DNA of 64,000 nt from Verrucomicrobium sp. BvORR106 (GTDB lineage Bacteria > Verrucomicrobiota > Verrucomicrobiia > Verrucomicrobiales > Verrucomicrobiaceae), in contig NZ_BATR01000027.1 in assembly GCF_000739655.1 (NCBI RefSeq), positions 22,064 to 86,063 on the forward strand. The letters are read 5' to 3'. This document shows positions 1-9,119 of this stretch, piece by piece (positions within the stretch are counted from its first letter, which is position 1; each line of letters begins with the position of its first letter). The translations under genes and the position numbers were made by a program. The notes beneath the pieces were generated by a model, which did not search any database, was not told the origin of the DNA, and saw nothing but the letters and a program-made list of their open reading frames with translations.

Positions 1-693
1 AAGCGCGTGAAGGAACTCGTGCCGTACGCAGTGGTGTTTCCTTACAAGAAAATGGGGCGCTCGATTACCGGCTTCGAGGTGTGCCGTGCGGGCGGAAAGT
101 TCGGGCCGTTCGACAATCAGATTTTCGTCGGCGACTACACGCTCAGCATCGTGATGCGCGCCACCACGGAAAAAGTGAACGGCGTATGGCAGGGCGCATG
201 CTATCCCTTCCGCGAAGGACTCGGCACCGGTCTGCTCTCAGTGCATTTCATGCCTGACGGCAAGCTCATCACCGGCGGAACGAACCGCGGTTGGCCGGTG
301 CGCGGCATGAAGGACAACCTGCTCCAGCGCATCGACTGGACCGGGCGCACGCCATTCGAGATTCTCGACATCCGCGCGCAGCCTGACGGCTTCACGCTGC
401 GCTTCACACGTCCCGCCGACGCTGCGCAAGCTGCGCGCCCGGAGAGCTACACGCTGGAGAGCTACACGCACATCTATCAGCAAGGCTACGGCAGCCCTGA
501 AGTGGACCACGCGCGCCCGACCATCACCGCCGCCGAAGTCTCTCCCGACGCAATGAGCGTGCACCTGCGCGTGCGCGGCCTCGTGCAAGGCCACGTCCAC
601 GACTTTCACCTCCCGGACTTCAAGTCGCGCGACGGCGAAACCCTGCTCCACGACCGCGCCTACTACACGCTGAACGAAATTCCAAAACCGTGA
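1..693 (+). CDS. C-terminal part of a PVC-type dehydrogenase-like secreted protein (5' end outside window)
   Basis: The frame is open from base 1, so this is the last ~230 residues of a larger protein. The segment 'VHFMPDGKLITGGTNRGWPVRG' region (about codons 80-100) and the preceding 'DNQIFVGDYT' are typical of the end of the beta-propeller in the PVC-specific PQQ/sorbosone-dehydrogenase-like proteins that usually carry a heme-binding module. The last ~110 residues form a separate beta-rich tail containing many charged residues and 'FTLRFTRPAD'. No CxxCH motif is visible in the part present. The stop at 691-693 overlaps a GTG that opens a 17-codon leader-like frame. Family assignment rests on recognised sequence style and is moderate; the exact substrate is unknown. 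Confidence 0.55.
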   Translation, partial: KRVKELVPYAVVFPYKKMGRSITGFEVCRAGGKFGPFDNQIFVGDYTLSIVMRATTEKVNGVWQGACYPFREGLGTGLLSVHFMPDGKLITGGTNRGWPVRGMKDNLLQRIDWTGRTPFEILDIRAQPDGFTLRFTRPADAAQAARPESYTLESYTHIYQQGYGSPEVDHARPTITAAEVSPDAMSVHLRVRGLVQGHVHDFHLPDFKSRDGETLLHDRAYYTLNEIPKP

Positions 694-743
694 AGCACAT
701 CCTCGCGCTCATCACGCTCCTTGCTCCTGCCCGCGCGGAGTGA
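690..743 (+). pseudogene. Signal-peptide-like 17-codon remnant coupled by GTGA to the upstream gene
   Basis: A GTG at 690 overlaps the upstream TGA. It opens a 17-residue frame, VKHILALITLLAPARAE, that looks like a complete secretion signal (basic start, hydrophobic core, ARA cleavage box) and then stops. Reading on in the same frame past the stop gives a Trp/Pro-rich stretch that runs into the next gene. The likeliest reading is the start of a former secreted-protein gene, truncated by deletion or a nonsense mutation. It could equally be chance. Confidence 0.25.
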
Positions 744-807
744 AAGAGGAAGAACGGCTGGCCTGGTGCGTGGCCGACGCCCGACCTGAGTCCACCGCCA
801 GCAAACC

Positions 808-2922
808 ATGACACGACTACTGCTCTTCTCACTCGCTCTCACCATGTCCATCGCTGCCGCCGTTCTGGTCACTGAAAAGAAAACCGTCACCGACGAATAC
901 CACGGCGTGAAGGTCGTGGATGAGTATCGCTGGCTGGAGGAGACCGGCTCGCCGGCAGTGAAGGCCTGGACGGACGCGCAGAACGAATTCTCGCGGGCTT
1001 GGCTGGATGGGCGCGCGGAGCGGGCGGGCATCAAGGCGAAGCTCAGTGCTCTTTATGCAAAAGACACGCCTTCACACGGCGGGCTGGTGTCGAGAGCGGG
1101 GCAGATTTTCGCGCTGAAATTCCAGCCGCCGAAGCAGCAACGGCTGCTCGTCACCCTGGCGTCGGCGCATGATCTGGCATCGGAGCGCGTCGTGCTCGAC
1201 CCGAATGAACTCGAACCAAAGGGACAGGTCGCGATGGATTGGTTCGTGCCGTCGCCCGATGGAAAACTCATCGCTGTCTGCCTCTCGGAGCACGGTACCG
1301 AGGATGGCACGCTGCATTTTTTCCGCACGGAAACCGGCGAGCGTCTGCCTGACCGCATCGCCCGCGTGCAGTATCCGACGGGCGGCGGCAGCGCGGCGTG
1401 GACCCCAGACAGCAGCGGCATTTTTTACACACGCTATCCGCACCAGGGCGAGAGGCAGGAGGCGGACCTGAACTTCTTTCAGCAAATCTATTTCCACAAA
1501 CTCGGCACACCCGCCGGGTCCGATGAATACAGCGCCGGACGCGATTTCCCGCGCATTGCGGAAATCGAGCTGGAGACTTCCGATGATGGGCGCTGGCTGC
1601 TCGCGACGGTGGCGAATGGCGACGGAGGGGAGTTCGCGCATCACATCTGCGAGGCGAAGGGCGGCGGGGCGTGGCGGCAACTCACGCGGCACGAAGACGG
1701 CGTGAAAGAGGTCGTGTTCAGCCACGATGGCACCGCGCTTTTTCTGCGCTCGGTGAAGGACGCGCTGCGCGGAAAGGTGCTACGGATGTCGGCAACGGGT
1801 GTGCTGGGCGACGCGGTGATGGTCGTTCCGCAGAGCGATGCCGTCATCGAGGGCATCACGCCCACGGCGCACTTTCTTTTGATCGCGGACATGCTCGGCG
1901 GGCCGTCGCGGGTGCGGCAGTTCACGCTCGATGGGAAGGATGAGCGCATCCTCCCGCTGACCGAGGCTTCGGGCGTCGGCGGGATGCTCGAAGCGGAGGG
2001 TCGCATCCTTTTCCGCCAGACGAGCTTCGTCGCGCCTTCCGCGTGGATGAGCTACGACCCGGCCAGCGGCGTGCTGAAAAAGACCGCGCTCTATAATACG
2101 TCGCCCGTGGATTTCAGCGACATCGAGGCCGTGCGCGAATTCGCCGTGAGCAAAGACGGCACGCGCGTGCCCGTGAACATCCTGCGCCGCAAAGGCATGA
2201 AGCTCGACGGTAGCAATCCCGCGCTGCTGTACGCCTACGGCGGGTACGGACACTGCATGAGGCCGGTTTTCGATTTCGAGAAGCGTCTGTGGTTCGACCG
2301 CGGTGGTATCTACGTCGTCGCAAACATTCGCGGCGGCGGCGAATACGGCGAGGAGTGGCATCTCGCAGGCAACCTCACGCGCAAGCAGAACGTCTTTGAC
2401 GACTTCGCTGCGTGCGCGCAGCACCTCATCACGCGCGGCTACACGCGCCCGGAGAAACTCGCTGTCGAGGGCCGCAGCAATGGCGGCCTGCTTATGGGCG
2501 CATTCCTCACCCAGCACCCCGGGCTCGCCCGCGCCGTTGTCGCGCACGTCGGACTCTACGACATGCTCCGCGTCGAATTGGACCCGAACGGCGCTTTCAA
2601 CGTCACCGAATTCGGCACCGTGAAAGACGCCGAGCACTTCCGAGCGCTGTACGCCTACTCGCCATTTCACAACGTGAAGGACGGCACAATGTATCCCGCC
2701 GTCTTCTTCCTCGCCGGCGAAACCGATGGCCGCGTGAACCCAGCGCACTCGCGGAAAATGACCGCCCGCCTGCAAGCTGCTACGTCTTCGGAGCACCCCA
2801 TTCTCGTCCGCCTCAGCTCATCGTCCGGTCACGGGATGGGCACCGCCCTCACCGAAAAGATCGCGCAACAAGCCGACGTCTTCGCCTTTCTTTTCGACCA
2901 GCTCGGGATGTCGGAGAGGTAG
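808..2922 (+). CDS. Secreted prolyl oligopeptidase (family S9A)
   Basis: A 704-residue serine peptidase cleaving after proline in short peptides, close to the ~700 aa usual for S9A. Residues 1-18 form a signal peptide (MTRLLLFSLALTMSIAAA), so it is probably periplasmic. The N-terminal propeller includes the conserved start 'DEYHGVKVVDEYRWLEE'. The C-terminal alpha/beta-hydrolase domain has the oxyanion-side 'YGGYG', 'NIRGGGEYGEEWH', and a catalytic triad at Ser557 (GRSNGG), Asp640 (ETDGRV) and His675 (SGHGMG), spaced as in porcine POP. The usual GGSNGG box is GRSNGG here. It lies among other secreted degradative genes on the same strand. Confidence 0.95.
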   Translation: MTRLLLFSLALTMSIAAAVLVTEKKTVTDEYHGVKVVDEYRWLEETGSPAVKAWTDAQNEFSRAWLDGRAERAGIKAKLSALYAKDTPSHGGLVSRAGQIFALKFQPPKQQRLLVTLASAHDLASERVVLDPNELEPKGQVAMDWFVPSPDGKLIAVCLSEHGTEDGTLHFFRTETGERLPDRIARVQYPTGGGSAAWTPDSSGIFYTRYPHQGERQEADLNFFQQIYFHKLGTPAGSDEYSAGRDFPRIAEIELETSDDGRWLLATVANGDGGEFAHHICEAKGGGAWRQLTRHEDGVKEVVFSHDGTALFLRSVKDALRGKVLRMSATGVLGDAVMVVPQSDAVIEGITPTAHFLLIADMLGGPSRVRQFTLDGKDERILPLTEASGVGGMLEAEGRILFRQTSFVAPSAWMSYDPASGVLKKTALYNTSPVDFSDIEAVREFAVSKDGTRVPVNILRRKGMKLDGSNPALLYAYGGYGHCMRPVFDFEKRLWFDRGGIYVVANIRGGGEYGEEWHLAGNLTRKQNVFDDFAACAQHLITRGYTRPEKLAVEGRSNGGLLMGAFLTQHPGLARAVVAHVGLYDMLRVELDPNGAFNVTEFGTVKDAEHFRALYAYSPFHNVKDGTMYPAVFFLAGETDGRVNPAHSRKMTARLQAATSSEHPILVRLSSSSGHGMGTALTEKIAQQADVFAFLFDQLGMSER

Positions 2923-2963
2923 CTGCATTTTCGTTCGCCCGCCCCACAAAAAATCATCAACAC

Positions 2964-4214
2964 ATGAAACTCATCCCCACACTCGTCGCGCTCACGATCA
3001 TCTGCGGCCACGCCTTCGCCACGGAGAAGAAGCCGCTCAAAGTCTTCATCCTCGCAGGGCAGTCGAACATGGAGGGGCACGCGAAGATCGAAATCTTCGA
3101 CTACATCGGCGATGACCCGGTGACAGCGCCGCTTTTGAAAATGATGCGTGGCGCAGATGGGAAGCCGACGGTGTGTGAGGGCGTGTGGATTTCGTATCTC
3201 ACCGGCAGATACGATGGCAGCGCCAATGGCGAAGGGCTGGGCAAGCTCACGGCGGGCTTCGGAGCTCGGGGTGACAATCCCACGAACGACGGAGGAAAAA
3301 TCGGGCCGGAGTTTACGTTCGGGCTGACGATGGATGCGGCGCTGGCGGAACCGGTGCTCATTATCAAGACGGCCTGGGGTGGGAGGAGTCTGCACACAGA
3401 GTTCCGTCCGCCGAGCGCGGGGCCGTATGAGTTGAGCGCCTGGCAGAAGGAGAACTACCCGAAACAAGAGGGCCACGGCATCCCAAAGGACTTTGAAAAG
3501 TGGAAGGCCGACAAGGTGAAGGAAACCGGCGTGTTTTACCGCTTCATGATCGAGCACGTGAAAAGGGTTCTCGCCGACCCGAAGCGCGTTGTACCTGGCT
3601 ATGACGCGGCGCAGGGCTACGAGCTGGCCGGGTTTGTCTGGCTCCAAGGCTTCAATGACATGGTGGATGGCCACACCTATCCCGCGCGCGGCAAGCCCGG
3701 ACGCTTCGACCGTTACAGCGAGTTGCTTGCGCATTTCATCCGCGATGTGCGGCGCGATGTGGGTGCGCCGAAGATGCCCTTCGTCATCGGAGTGATGGGC
3801 GTCGGCGGCCCCGATGCAGACGTGGATACACAAGAGTTTCGCAAAGCGATGGCGGCACCGGCAGCGCTGCCGGAGTTCGCGGGCAACGTGACCGCCGTGG
3901 AGACCGCGCCATTCTGGTCGGAAGAGTTGGAGGCGATTGATAAGAAGCGCGAGAAGGTGCGGCAAATGCGCCAGTTCCTCGACTCGAGGCATAAAGACCA
4001 CGCCAACGCGGATGGTGCGATGACCGAGGAGCAGAAGCGCGAGTATGTGAAAAAATTTGAGAGTGACCTCATTTCCCCCGCAGAAGTGGCGCTGTGGCAG
4101 CGCGGCGCGTCCAACGCGGGCTACCACTACTTCGGCTGCGCGAAAACCTTCGCGCTGATGGGCAAGGCCTTTGCCGAAGCCACGCTCCAGATGATGAAAC
4201 TGCAAAAGCGCTAA
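2964..4214 (+). CDS. Secreted SASA-domain carbohydrate esterase (sialate O-acetylesterase-like)
   Basis: A 416-residue protein beginning at the ATG at 2964, chosen because it starts a clean signal peptide (MKLIPTLVALTIICGHAFA); the open frame extends far upstream only as antisense-free overlap with the peptidase gene. The SASA/CE6-type SGNH fold starts with 'VFILAGQSNMEGH', where Ser34 of GQSNM is the expected nucleophile; 'FVWLQGFNDM' is the block III motif and 'GYHYFGCAK' near the end supplies the likely catalytic histidine. Family members deacetylate sugars of polysaccharides or glycoproteins. It ends 10 bp before the next gene, so the two are probably cotranscribed. The actual substrate cannot be read from the sequence. 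Confidence 0.85.
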   Translation: MKLIPTLVALTIICGHAFATEKKPLKVFILAGQSNMEGHAKIEIFDYIGDDPVTAPLLKMMRGADGKPTVCEGVWISYLTGRYDGSANGEGLGKLTAGFGARGDNPTNDGGKIGPEFTFGLTMDAALAEPVLIIKTAWGGRSLHTEFRPPSAGPYELSAWQKENYPKQEGHGIPKDFEKWKADKVKETGVFYRFMIEHVKRVLADPKRVVPGYDAAQGYELAGFVWLQGFNDMVDGHTYPARGKPGRFDRYSELLAHFIRDVRRDVGAPKMPFVIGVMGVGGPDADVDTQEFRKAMAAPAALPEFAGNVTAVETAPFWSEELEAIDKKREKVRQMRQFLDSRHKDHANADGAMTEEQKREYVKKFESDLISPAEVALWQRGASNAGYHYFGCAKTFALMGKAFAEATLQMMKLQKR

Positions 4215-4224
4215 CCCACTTCCG

Positions 4225-6657
4225 ATGAAAAACTCACTCGTCACTCTCGCCCTTGCGGTCATGCTACCCGTGTCAGGCTCTTGCTTCGCTGCGGGCAAAA
4301 ACGACTCGGCTGCGCTGCCCGACTTCACCAAAGGCGACGGCAAGCCGGCCGACGCGAAACATGACTGGACGCTCGGGCCGACGGGCGCGCGCGGGTGGTA
4401 TCACACGGCCAGCGGTCACTCGCGGCTGACACGGCAGATTTTGGTGACGTCGGTGGCGAAAGGCTCGCCGGCGGAGGCGGCGCTGGAGAAGGGCGATGTC
4501 ATCCTTGGCGTGGACGGTAAAAACTTCTCCGACGATGCAAGGCACCTGCTCGCCGGTGCAATAGCTGCGGCGGAGTCGGAGAAGGGCGGCGGCAAGTTGC
4601 GGCTGCTGCGCTGGCGGGCGGAGAAGTCGGAGGTCGTAGAATTGAAGCTGCCGGTGTTCGGCACTTTGAGCGCCACCGCGCCGTATGACTGCGCGAAATC
4701 GCGGCGCATTCTCGAGCTGGGCAGCGCGTCGCTCGCGAGTCGCATGGCCGCGCCGAATTACTTGCGCGGACTGAATGCGATTCCGCGTTCGCTCAATGCG
4801 CTCGGACTGCTGGCCAGTGGGAATCAGCAGCATCTGCCGCTCATTCAACGCGAGGCGAAGTGGGCGGCGGACTTCACGACCACCGGATACTTGTCGTGGT
4901 ATTACGGCTACTTGATGACGTTCCTCGGCGAGTACGTCATCGCTACCGGCGACCAATCCGTGATGCCCGGCCTGCAGCGTCTCGCGCTCGAAACCGCGCG
5001 CGGTCAGAGCGGCGTCGGCACTTGGGGGCACCGTTTCGCCGAAGCGGGTGGAAACCTGAGCGGTTACGGCGCGATGAATCAGCCCGGCCTCAGTCTCACC
5101 ATCGGCATGGTGCTGGCACGCGAAGCGGGCGTGAAGGAGCCGGAAGTGGATCGTGCCATTGCGAAGGCCGCCGCTTTTCTCCGCTGGTATGTCAATAAAG
5201 GCGCGGTGCCCTATGGCGACCACCTGCCATTCCCTGCACACGAGGATAACGGCAAGTGCGCCGCTGCCGCCGTGCTCTTCGACCTGCTCGGCGACCGCGA
5301 GGCTGCGGAGTTTTTCACGAAGATGTCCACTGCCGCTTACAGCGAGCGGGAGCGTGGGCACACGGGCAATTTCTTCAACTACACGTGGGCGCTGCAGGGC
5401 GTCGCGCGCGGCGGCCCGCTGGCCACCGGCGCGTATCTCCGCGAGCAGGCGTGGTATTACGACCTCGCGCGTGGGTGGGACACTGCCTTCGTCTATCAGC
5501 CGTCGCCCGTCGGCGAGGAGGAGAGCCACGTCTACGCTGGCTGGGACTGCACTGGCAGCCACCTTCTCGCCTTCGCCCTGCCGTTGAAAAGCCTGCGCCT
5601 CACCGGCAAAAAGCCGTTCACCATCGCGCCGCTCAACGCCGATCAAGTCTCCGAAGTCATCGCCGCCGGGCGCGACTTCGCCTACCGGGGCGACACGGAC
5701 CGCTACGAGCAGCGCACCTCAGAACAACTCCTCACCGACCTCACGAGTTGGTCGCCCTTCGTCCGCAAACGCGCCGCTGCAGCGCTTGGCAAACGCGAGG
5801 GGGATTTCCTTGTCACGTTGCAAAAAATGCTCGCCAGCAAAGACCGCGCCGCCCAGTACGGAGGCTGCGAAGCACTCGGCGCACTCGGCAAACGCTCCGA
5901 TGCCGCCGCGCCGCAACTCCGCGCGGCGCTCAAAGACGCCGACCCATGGCTGCAATGCCTCGCTGCCAAAGCCATCCCCGCGCTCAGCCCCACCGAACGC
6001 CGAGCCAGCGTGAGCGACCTGCTCGCCCTGACCGTGCGCGCGAATCCGGCAGACCCGCGCCGGCACGCGTCGCTCGCCGCCAGCCTCGCGCTTTTCACCA
6101 ACTACCCCGGGGAGCGTGGCCCCCGCAGCATCCTGGCGGATTCGCTCGAAGGCGTAGACCGCGAGCAGCTTTACCCTGCACTCCGGTCGCTACTGAAACA
6201 CGAGGACAGCATCGCCCGCGGAACGGCTGCGAGAAGCTACAACAACCTCACCGACACCGACCTGGTCGAACTGCTGCCTGACATCGTGAAAGCCATCGAA
6301 CGCATCGCGCCCAGCAACGAAATGTTCGCCGATGGCGTGCGGCTCGCCGGACTCGACATCCTTTCCCGGCTCCACATCCGTGAAGGCATGGCTCTCTGCG
6401 TCTCCACCATCGAGCCCGACCGCTGGGGCGAGCGCAACCGCAGCAGAGAGTGCCTCGGCTACCTCAAGCGCTACGGCACCCACGCCAAACCGCTGGTCCC
6501 AAAGCTCCATGAACTCCGCACCTACCTCGCTACCGTCAAGAAAGTCCCTTCCGAGAACTTGAAGCAATTCGATGAACTCGTCACGGCCATCGAATCGAGC
6601 AGCGAATCTCCCACCATCGTGAGCCTGGAGGATTTCAAGGCCCGTAGAAGACCATGA
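4225..6657 (+). CDS. Secreted PDZ / alpha-alpha toroid / HEAT-repeat protein (DUF6288-like)
   Basis: A signal peptide occupies about residues 1-23. Residues ~70-145 form a PDZ domain ('SVAKGSPAEAALEKGDVILGVDGKNF'-type region). The middle ~200-470 is rich in Trp/Tyr and Gly with 'SWYYGYLMTFLGEYVIATGD', 'GTWGHRFAEAGGNLSGYGAMNQPG' and 'GHTGNFFNYTWALQGVARGG', like the DUF6288 family common in PVC bacteria. Residues ~500-790 are alpha-helical HEAT-like repeats ('SPFVRKRAAAALGKREG', 'AAQYGGCEALGALGK'). No catalytic motif is obvious, so a binding or scaffold role is inferred. It follows the SASA gene after 10 bp and is likely the last gene of that operon. Confidence 0.75.
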   Translation: MKNSLVTLALAVMLPVSGSCFAAGKNDSAALPDFTKGDGKPADAKHDWTLGPTGARGWYHTASGHSRLTRQILVTSVAKGSPAEAALEKGDVILGVDGKNFSDDARHLLAGAIAAAESEKGGGKLRLLRWRAEKSEVVELKLPVFGTLSATAPYDCAKSRRILELGSASLASRMAAPNYLRGLNAIPRSLNALGLLASGNQQHLPLIQREAKWAADFTTTGYLSWYYGYLMTFLGEYVIATGDQSVMPGLQRLALETARGQSGVGTWGHRFAEAGGNLSGYGAMNQPGLSLTIGMVLAREAGVKEPEVDRAIAKAAAFLRWYVNKGAVPYGDHLPFPAHEDNGKCAAAAVLFDLLGDREAAEFFTKMSTAAYSERERGHTGNFFNYTWALQGVARGGPLATGAYLREQAWYYDLARGWDTAFVYQPSPVGEEESHVYAGWDCTGSHLLAFALPLKSLRLTGKKPFTIAPLNADQVSEVIAAGRDFAYRGDTDRYEQRTSEQLLTDLTSWSPFVRKRAAAALGKREGDFLVTLQKMLASKDRAAQYGGCEALGALGKRSDAAAPQLRAALKDADPWLQCLAAKAIPALSPTERRASVSDLLALTVRANPADPRRHASLAASLALFTNYPGERGPRSILADSLEGVDREQLYPALRSLLKHEDSIARGTAARSYNNLTDTDLVELLPDIVKAIERIAPSNEMFADGVRLAGLDILSRLHIREGMALCVSTIEPDRWGERNRSRECLGYLKRYGTHAKPLVPKLHELRTYLATVKKVPSENLKQFDELVTAIESSSESPTIVSLEDFKARRRP

Positions 6658-6762
6658 AGTCTCCAGGTCGCCTCGGGGTTTTGAGGTAAAAACGGGGAAG
6701 TATATTGCTGCGACTGCGATGCTTGCGGGAAAAACGGATGCTGCACTCCTCCAGGGTGGAGA

Positions 6763-7052
6763 GCTAGCTTCTCCCGCCCGGCCACCAGAGAGATGGCCAT
6801 CGGGAGGTCAAAGCCGGGCCCCTCCTTCCGGAGATCTGCCGGCGCGAGGTTGAAGGTGAGGTATCCGCTGGTAGGCATGTAAATGCCGCTCGTGCTCACC
6901 GCCGCCATCACGCGCTCCCGCGACTCTTTCACCGCCGTGTCCGGCAGACCCACCACCGTCATGCGAAACTGGTTCCCGTCTGCCTCGTGACATTCGATTT
7001 CCACTTCTACGGCGTTCACGCCGAGCAGGGTGGCAGAGTAGGTTTTTGCCAT
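6763..7052 (-). pseudogene. N-terminal remnant of a YifB/ComM Mg-chelatase-like AAA ATPase
   Basis: Beginning at the ATG at 7052 (a second ATG is at 7055), the first ~97 codons match the N-terminal ribosomal-S5-like domain of YifB/ComM: 'MAKTYSATLLGVNAVEVE', 'VVGLPDTAVKESRERVMAA' and 'LTFNLAPADLRKEGPGFDLP'. A normal protein has ~500 residues with Walker motifs and a C-terminal Mg-chelatase domain; here homology stops after 'AGREKLA' and the frame runs on into DNA that also carries the end of the PDZ/HEAT gene. The gene is therefore truncated, probably by a deletion or rearrangement at about position 6760. ComM works on natural-transformation recombination intermediates; this fragment cannot do so alone. 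Confidence 0.8.
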
Positions 7053-7199
7053 CATGCAGTGGGCACGACTAGCATGTGGCCGCCCCCTTTGCAGGGAATA
7101 TCTTGGAAGCGAACCTGTGGCAGTGACTCCCGGACCACGTGTACGGCATCGGTATCCCTTCCGCAGCACGTGAGCATCCGGCCTGCTCGCGGCCTGGCG

Positions 7200-7778
7200 T
7201 CAGTCTCCCGCCTCGAGTGCTGTCAGAATGGTCGGCAACACCGCGTCGGCCAGCTCCTCTGATGACATCTTCTTCTCCCGGACACCCTGAATGGCCGCCC
7301 CTGTGATCGCCCAGCTCACCATCGTTGCCTTGAGCCCCGGGTTCTTCGCACCGTGGGTTTCGAGACCGCGGAGAATGGATTCGCGGAGGATCGTCCTCAC
7401 GCAGGATTCCGCGATGGGTTCGAACTGACGCCTGTGCTTGTCGCATCCCGTCGAAAGATCCGTGAGGAAATCGCAAGCGGCGAGAATCAGCGACCTCAGA
7501 CTCTTGTCACAGGTCGGCACCTCGCTCCCCATCCGCGCCTCAATGGCCATGCCAAACCGCTCCCCAATCATCGCCTCAAGCAGAGCAAACTTGTCGGGGA
7601 AATGATCGTAAAACGTCGCCCGATTCAGCGTGGACCTCTCGGCGATGTCCTGAACGGAAATCTGATCAAATCCTTTCTCCCCCAGCAGCTCCTGGAACGC
7701 CTGGAAGAGCATGCGCCGCGTTCTGCGAACACGGGGATCAAGTTTGGGGCACGGGGAGGACACCCCGTAAAATAGCAT
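7200..7778 (-). CDS. TetR-family transcriptional regulator
   Basis: A 192-residue protein from the ATG at 7778; the frame extends further upstream but the extra 35 residues show no family similarity and would cover the operator region. The N-terminal HTH spans about residues 20-65 ('RMLFQAFQELLGEKGFDQISVQDIAERSTLNRATFYDHFPDKFALLE'-type region), with the TetR hallmark 'TFYDHFPDKFALL'. The C-terminal ligand domain is unassigned. It is divergent from the DUF5069 and DoxX genes, with 79 bp between starts holding two inverted repeats, so it probably represses both its own gene and that pair. Confidence 0.88.
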   Translation of the reverse strand: MLFYGVSSPCPKLDPRVRRTRRMLFQAFQELLGEKGFDQISVQDIAERSTLNRATFYDHFPDKFALLEAMIGERFGMAIEARMGSEVPTCDKSLRSLILAACDFLTDLSTGCDKHRRQFEPIAESCVRTILRESILRGLETHGAKNPGLKATMVSWAITGAAIQGVREKKMSSEELADAVLPTILTALEAGD

Positions 7779-7799
7779 TTGACTATAAAAACGTCTAGT

Positions 7800-7831
7800 G
7801 ATGTAATAACAACATCTGTCGTTTAAGCGAC
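7800..7831. promoter_or_regulatory. Divergent promoter region with two inverted repeats (candidate TetR operator)
   Basis: Between the divergent TetR and DUF5069 starts are GATGT (7800-7804) paired with ACATC (7812-7816), and a 14-bp near-palindrome GTCGTTTAAGCGAC (7818-7831). The sequence ACTAGTGACG just after it (7830-7839) resembles TCTAGTGATG at 7793-7802, giving a direct repeat that brackets both palindromes. The position fits a TetR operator; which palindrome is used is unknown. Confidence 0.45.
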
Positions 7832-7857
7832 TAGTGACGAGAATACACCCTGAGAAT

Positions 7858-8301
7858 ATGAAAAACACCATCGACCTGAACAAGGAAGCCCCTCGCAGCC
7901 CCCGCCACCGCCTGGGCGGTTACTCACTGATGGCCCGCATGATCGACAAAGGCCAGGCATCGCTCGAAAACAAGACCGGCGAGTATCACTATGCCTGTCC
8001 CCTCGATCAGGCACTTTTCGGCTTCAAGGCTGTGAATGCAGACGATGTCCTCGCCCAGCTTCGCTCCGGTGCGACCGACGAGGAAGTGGTCGCATGGTTT
8101 GGAAGCCACGGAGACACCAAAACCGCTGAAGAAGTCTCCAGCTGGTCCGACCAGGTGGACAACTGGACCATGTACGGCGATCCGGAAAAGGGTGAATGGT
8201 TTGCCGGAGAATGCACCCGACTGGGGCTCGACCCCGCGACCACCACGCTGGCGGAATTTCTGGAGGCGGACGACGCCGCGACTTTCCCAGTCGCCGCCTG
8301 A
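7858..8301 (+). CDS. DUF5069 domain-containing protein
   Basis: 147 residues from the ATG at 7858, where the family begins ('DLNKEAPRSPRHRLGGYSLMARMIDKGQA'-like N-terminus, residues 5-33). 'GEYHYACPLDQALFGF' and 'SGATDEEVVAWF' are further DUF5069 hallmarks. The biochemical role is not established for the family. It is soluble, with no signal peptide. The DoxX gene follows after 28 bp on the same strand, suggesting one transcript controlled by the divergent TetR regulator. Confidence 0.85.
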   Translation: MKNTIDLNKEAPRSPRHRLGGYSLMARMIDKGQASLENKTGEYHYACPLDQALFGFKAVNADDVLAQLRSGATDEEVVAWFGSHGDTKTAEEVSSWSDQVDNWTMYGDPEKGEWFAGECTRLGLDPATTTLAEFLEADDAATFPVAA

Positions 8302-8329
8302 ACTCCCTGAACCACGAGTGAACTCACCC

Positions 8330-8713
8330 ATGAAAATCGCCCTCTGGATTGTCCAAATTCTCCTGGCGCTGGCCTTCGGTGCCTCCGGGTTCATGAAAGT
8401 CTTCGCCTTCGATCAGTTTGTCGCATCCGCGCCTGATCTGGCGAATCAGCAGGGCCTCTTTGCCTTCATTGGCATTGCGGAGCTCGTCGGAGCGGTCGGG
8501 TTGATTTTGCCCGCGCTGACCGGGGTGCTGCCGGTCCTTACAACCTGGGCGGCGGTTGGACTGGGTACCATCATGGTCCTGGGTACGGGTTTGCACATTA
8601 TGAAAGGAGAGTGGTCGCACGTACCAGTCACAGTCATCCTTCTGGCACTGAATGTCTTCGTCGTCTGGGGCCGTGGATTCGGCTCCCAACGCAAATCCAC
8701 AGCGAGGGTGTAG
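8330..8713 (+). CDS. DoxX-like integral membrane protein
   Basis: 127 residues with four hydrophobic segments (about 5-22, 45-65, 70-90, 98-115). The start 'MKIALWIVQILLALAFGASGFMKV' is characteristic of DoxX-like small membrane proteins; the family is loosely linked to redox or oxidative-stress functions. ATG 8330 was chosen because the larger open frame overlaps the preceding gene out of frame. It probably forms an operon with the DUF5069 gene under the TetR regulator. Confidence 0.82.
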   Translation: MKIALWIVQILLALAFGASGFMKVFAFDQFVASAPDLANQQGLFAFIGIAELVGAVGLILPALTGVLPVLTTWAAVGLGTIMVLGTGLHIMKGEWSHVPVTVILLALNVFVVWGRGFGSQRKSTARV

Positions 8714-8736
8714 CTTGGAAAATTCAGAGGCGAATC

Positions 8737-8821
8737 GCGAGAGGCGACTTGGAGAAGTCGCACTCTCGCCGTCTCGATCAAAGCTGCTCCGACCTGAGAG
8801 TTCACCGCCATAGATGGCGGT
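8737..8821. repeat. Two strong hairpins downstream of the DoxX gene
   Basis: The first hairpin (8737-8769) has arms GCGAGAG-GCGACTT and AAGTCGC-CTCTCGC, 14 bp with one bulged A and a GGAG loop. The second (8804-8821) is ACCGCCAT-AG-ATGGCGGT. Neither has a T-tract, so they look like interspersed palindromic repeats rather than intrinsic terminators, although they may still end the DoxX transcript. The remaining bases up to 9119 hold no gene I can support. Confidence 0.6.
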
Positions 8822-9119
8822 TGGGCGTGCGGTGAGAGTTCGCCTCCGGCACGTGATGGGATAGAACCTCCTCCGATCCCTTCGGGTTCACCAGCGTTCA
8901 CGCCATTTTCAAGATCCGCTCATGGACGGGGCAAGGGCACGAGACTGGTGGCTTCGGAGAGCGCTTTCTGCGTTCTTGATTGCGGGAACCAGGGCGAAAG
9001 CGAAAAAAGTTGTCCGTATTGTCCTGGCTCTTTGGGGACGTTCGTCATGCTTTTGACGGGCTGCTTCGGCAGTCCCGCTCAAGCAACTTCCGACTCCAAA
9101 TTCCAAACCCAACCTTCTC

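Noticed and set aside
2829..4343. Long minus-strand frame (504 codons) opposite the SASA esterase gene; similar long antisense frames at 4273-5646, 16934-18739, 32816-34393, 34661-36424, 42008-43684, 46138-47673, 55296-56957 and 62119-63930
   Set aside because: High-GC codon bias keeps antisense frames open. Their translations are rich in His/Arg/Gln and lack any family motif, while the opposite strand codes for clear proteins.
7056..7199. Possible continuation of the YifB gene upstream
   Set aside because: The YifB start at 7052 already matches the family N-terminus; the upstream frame has no similarity.
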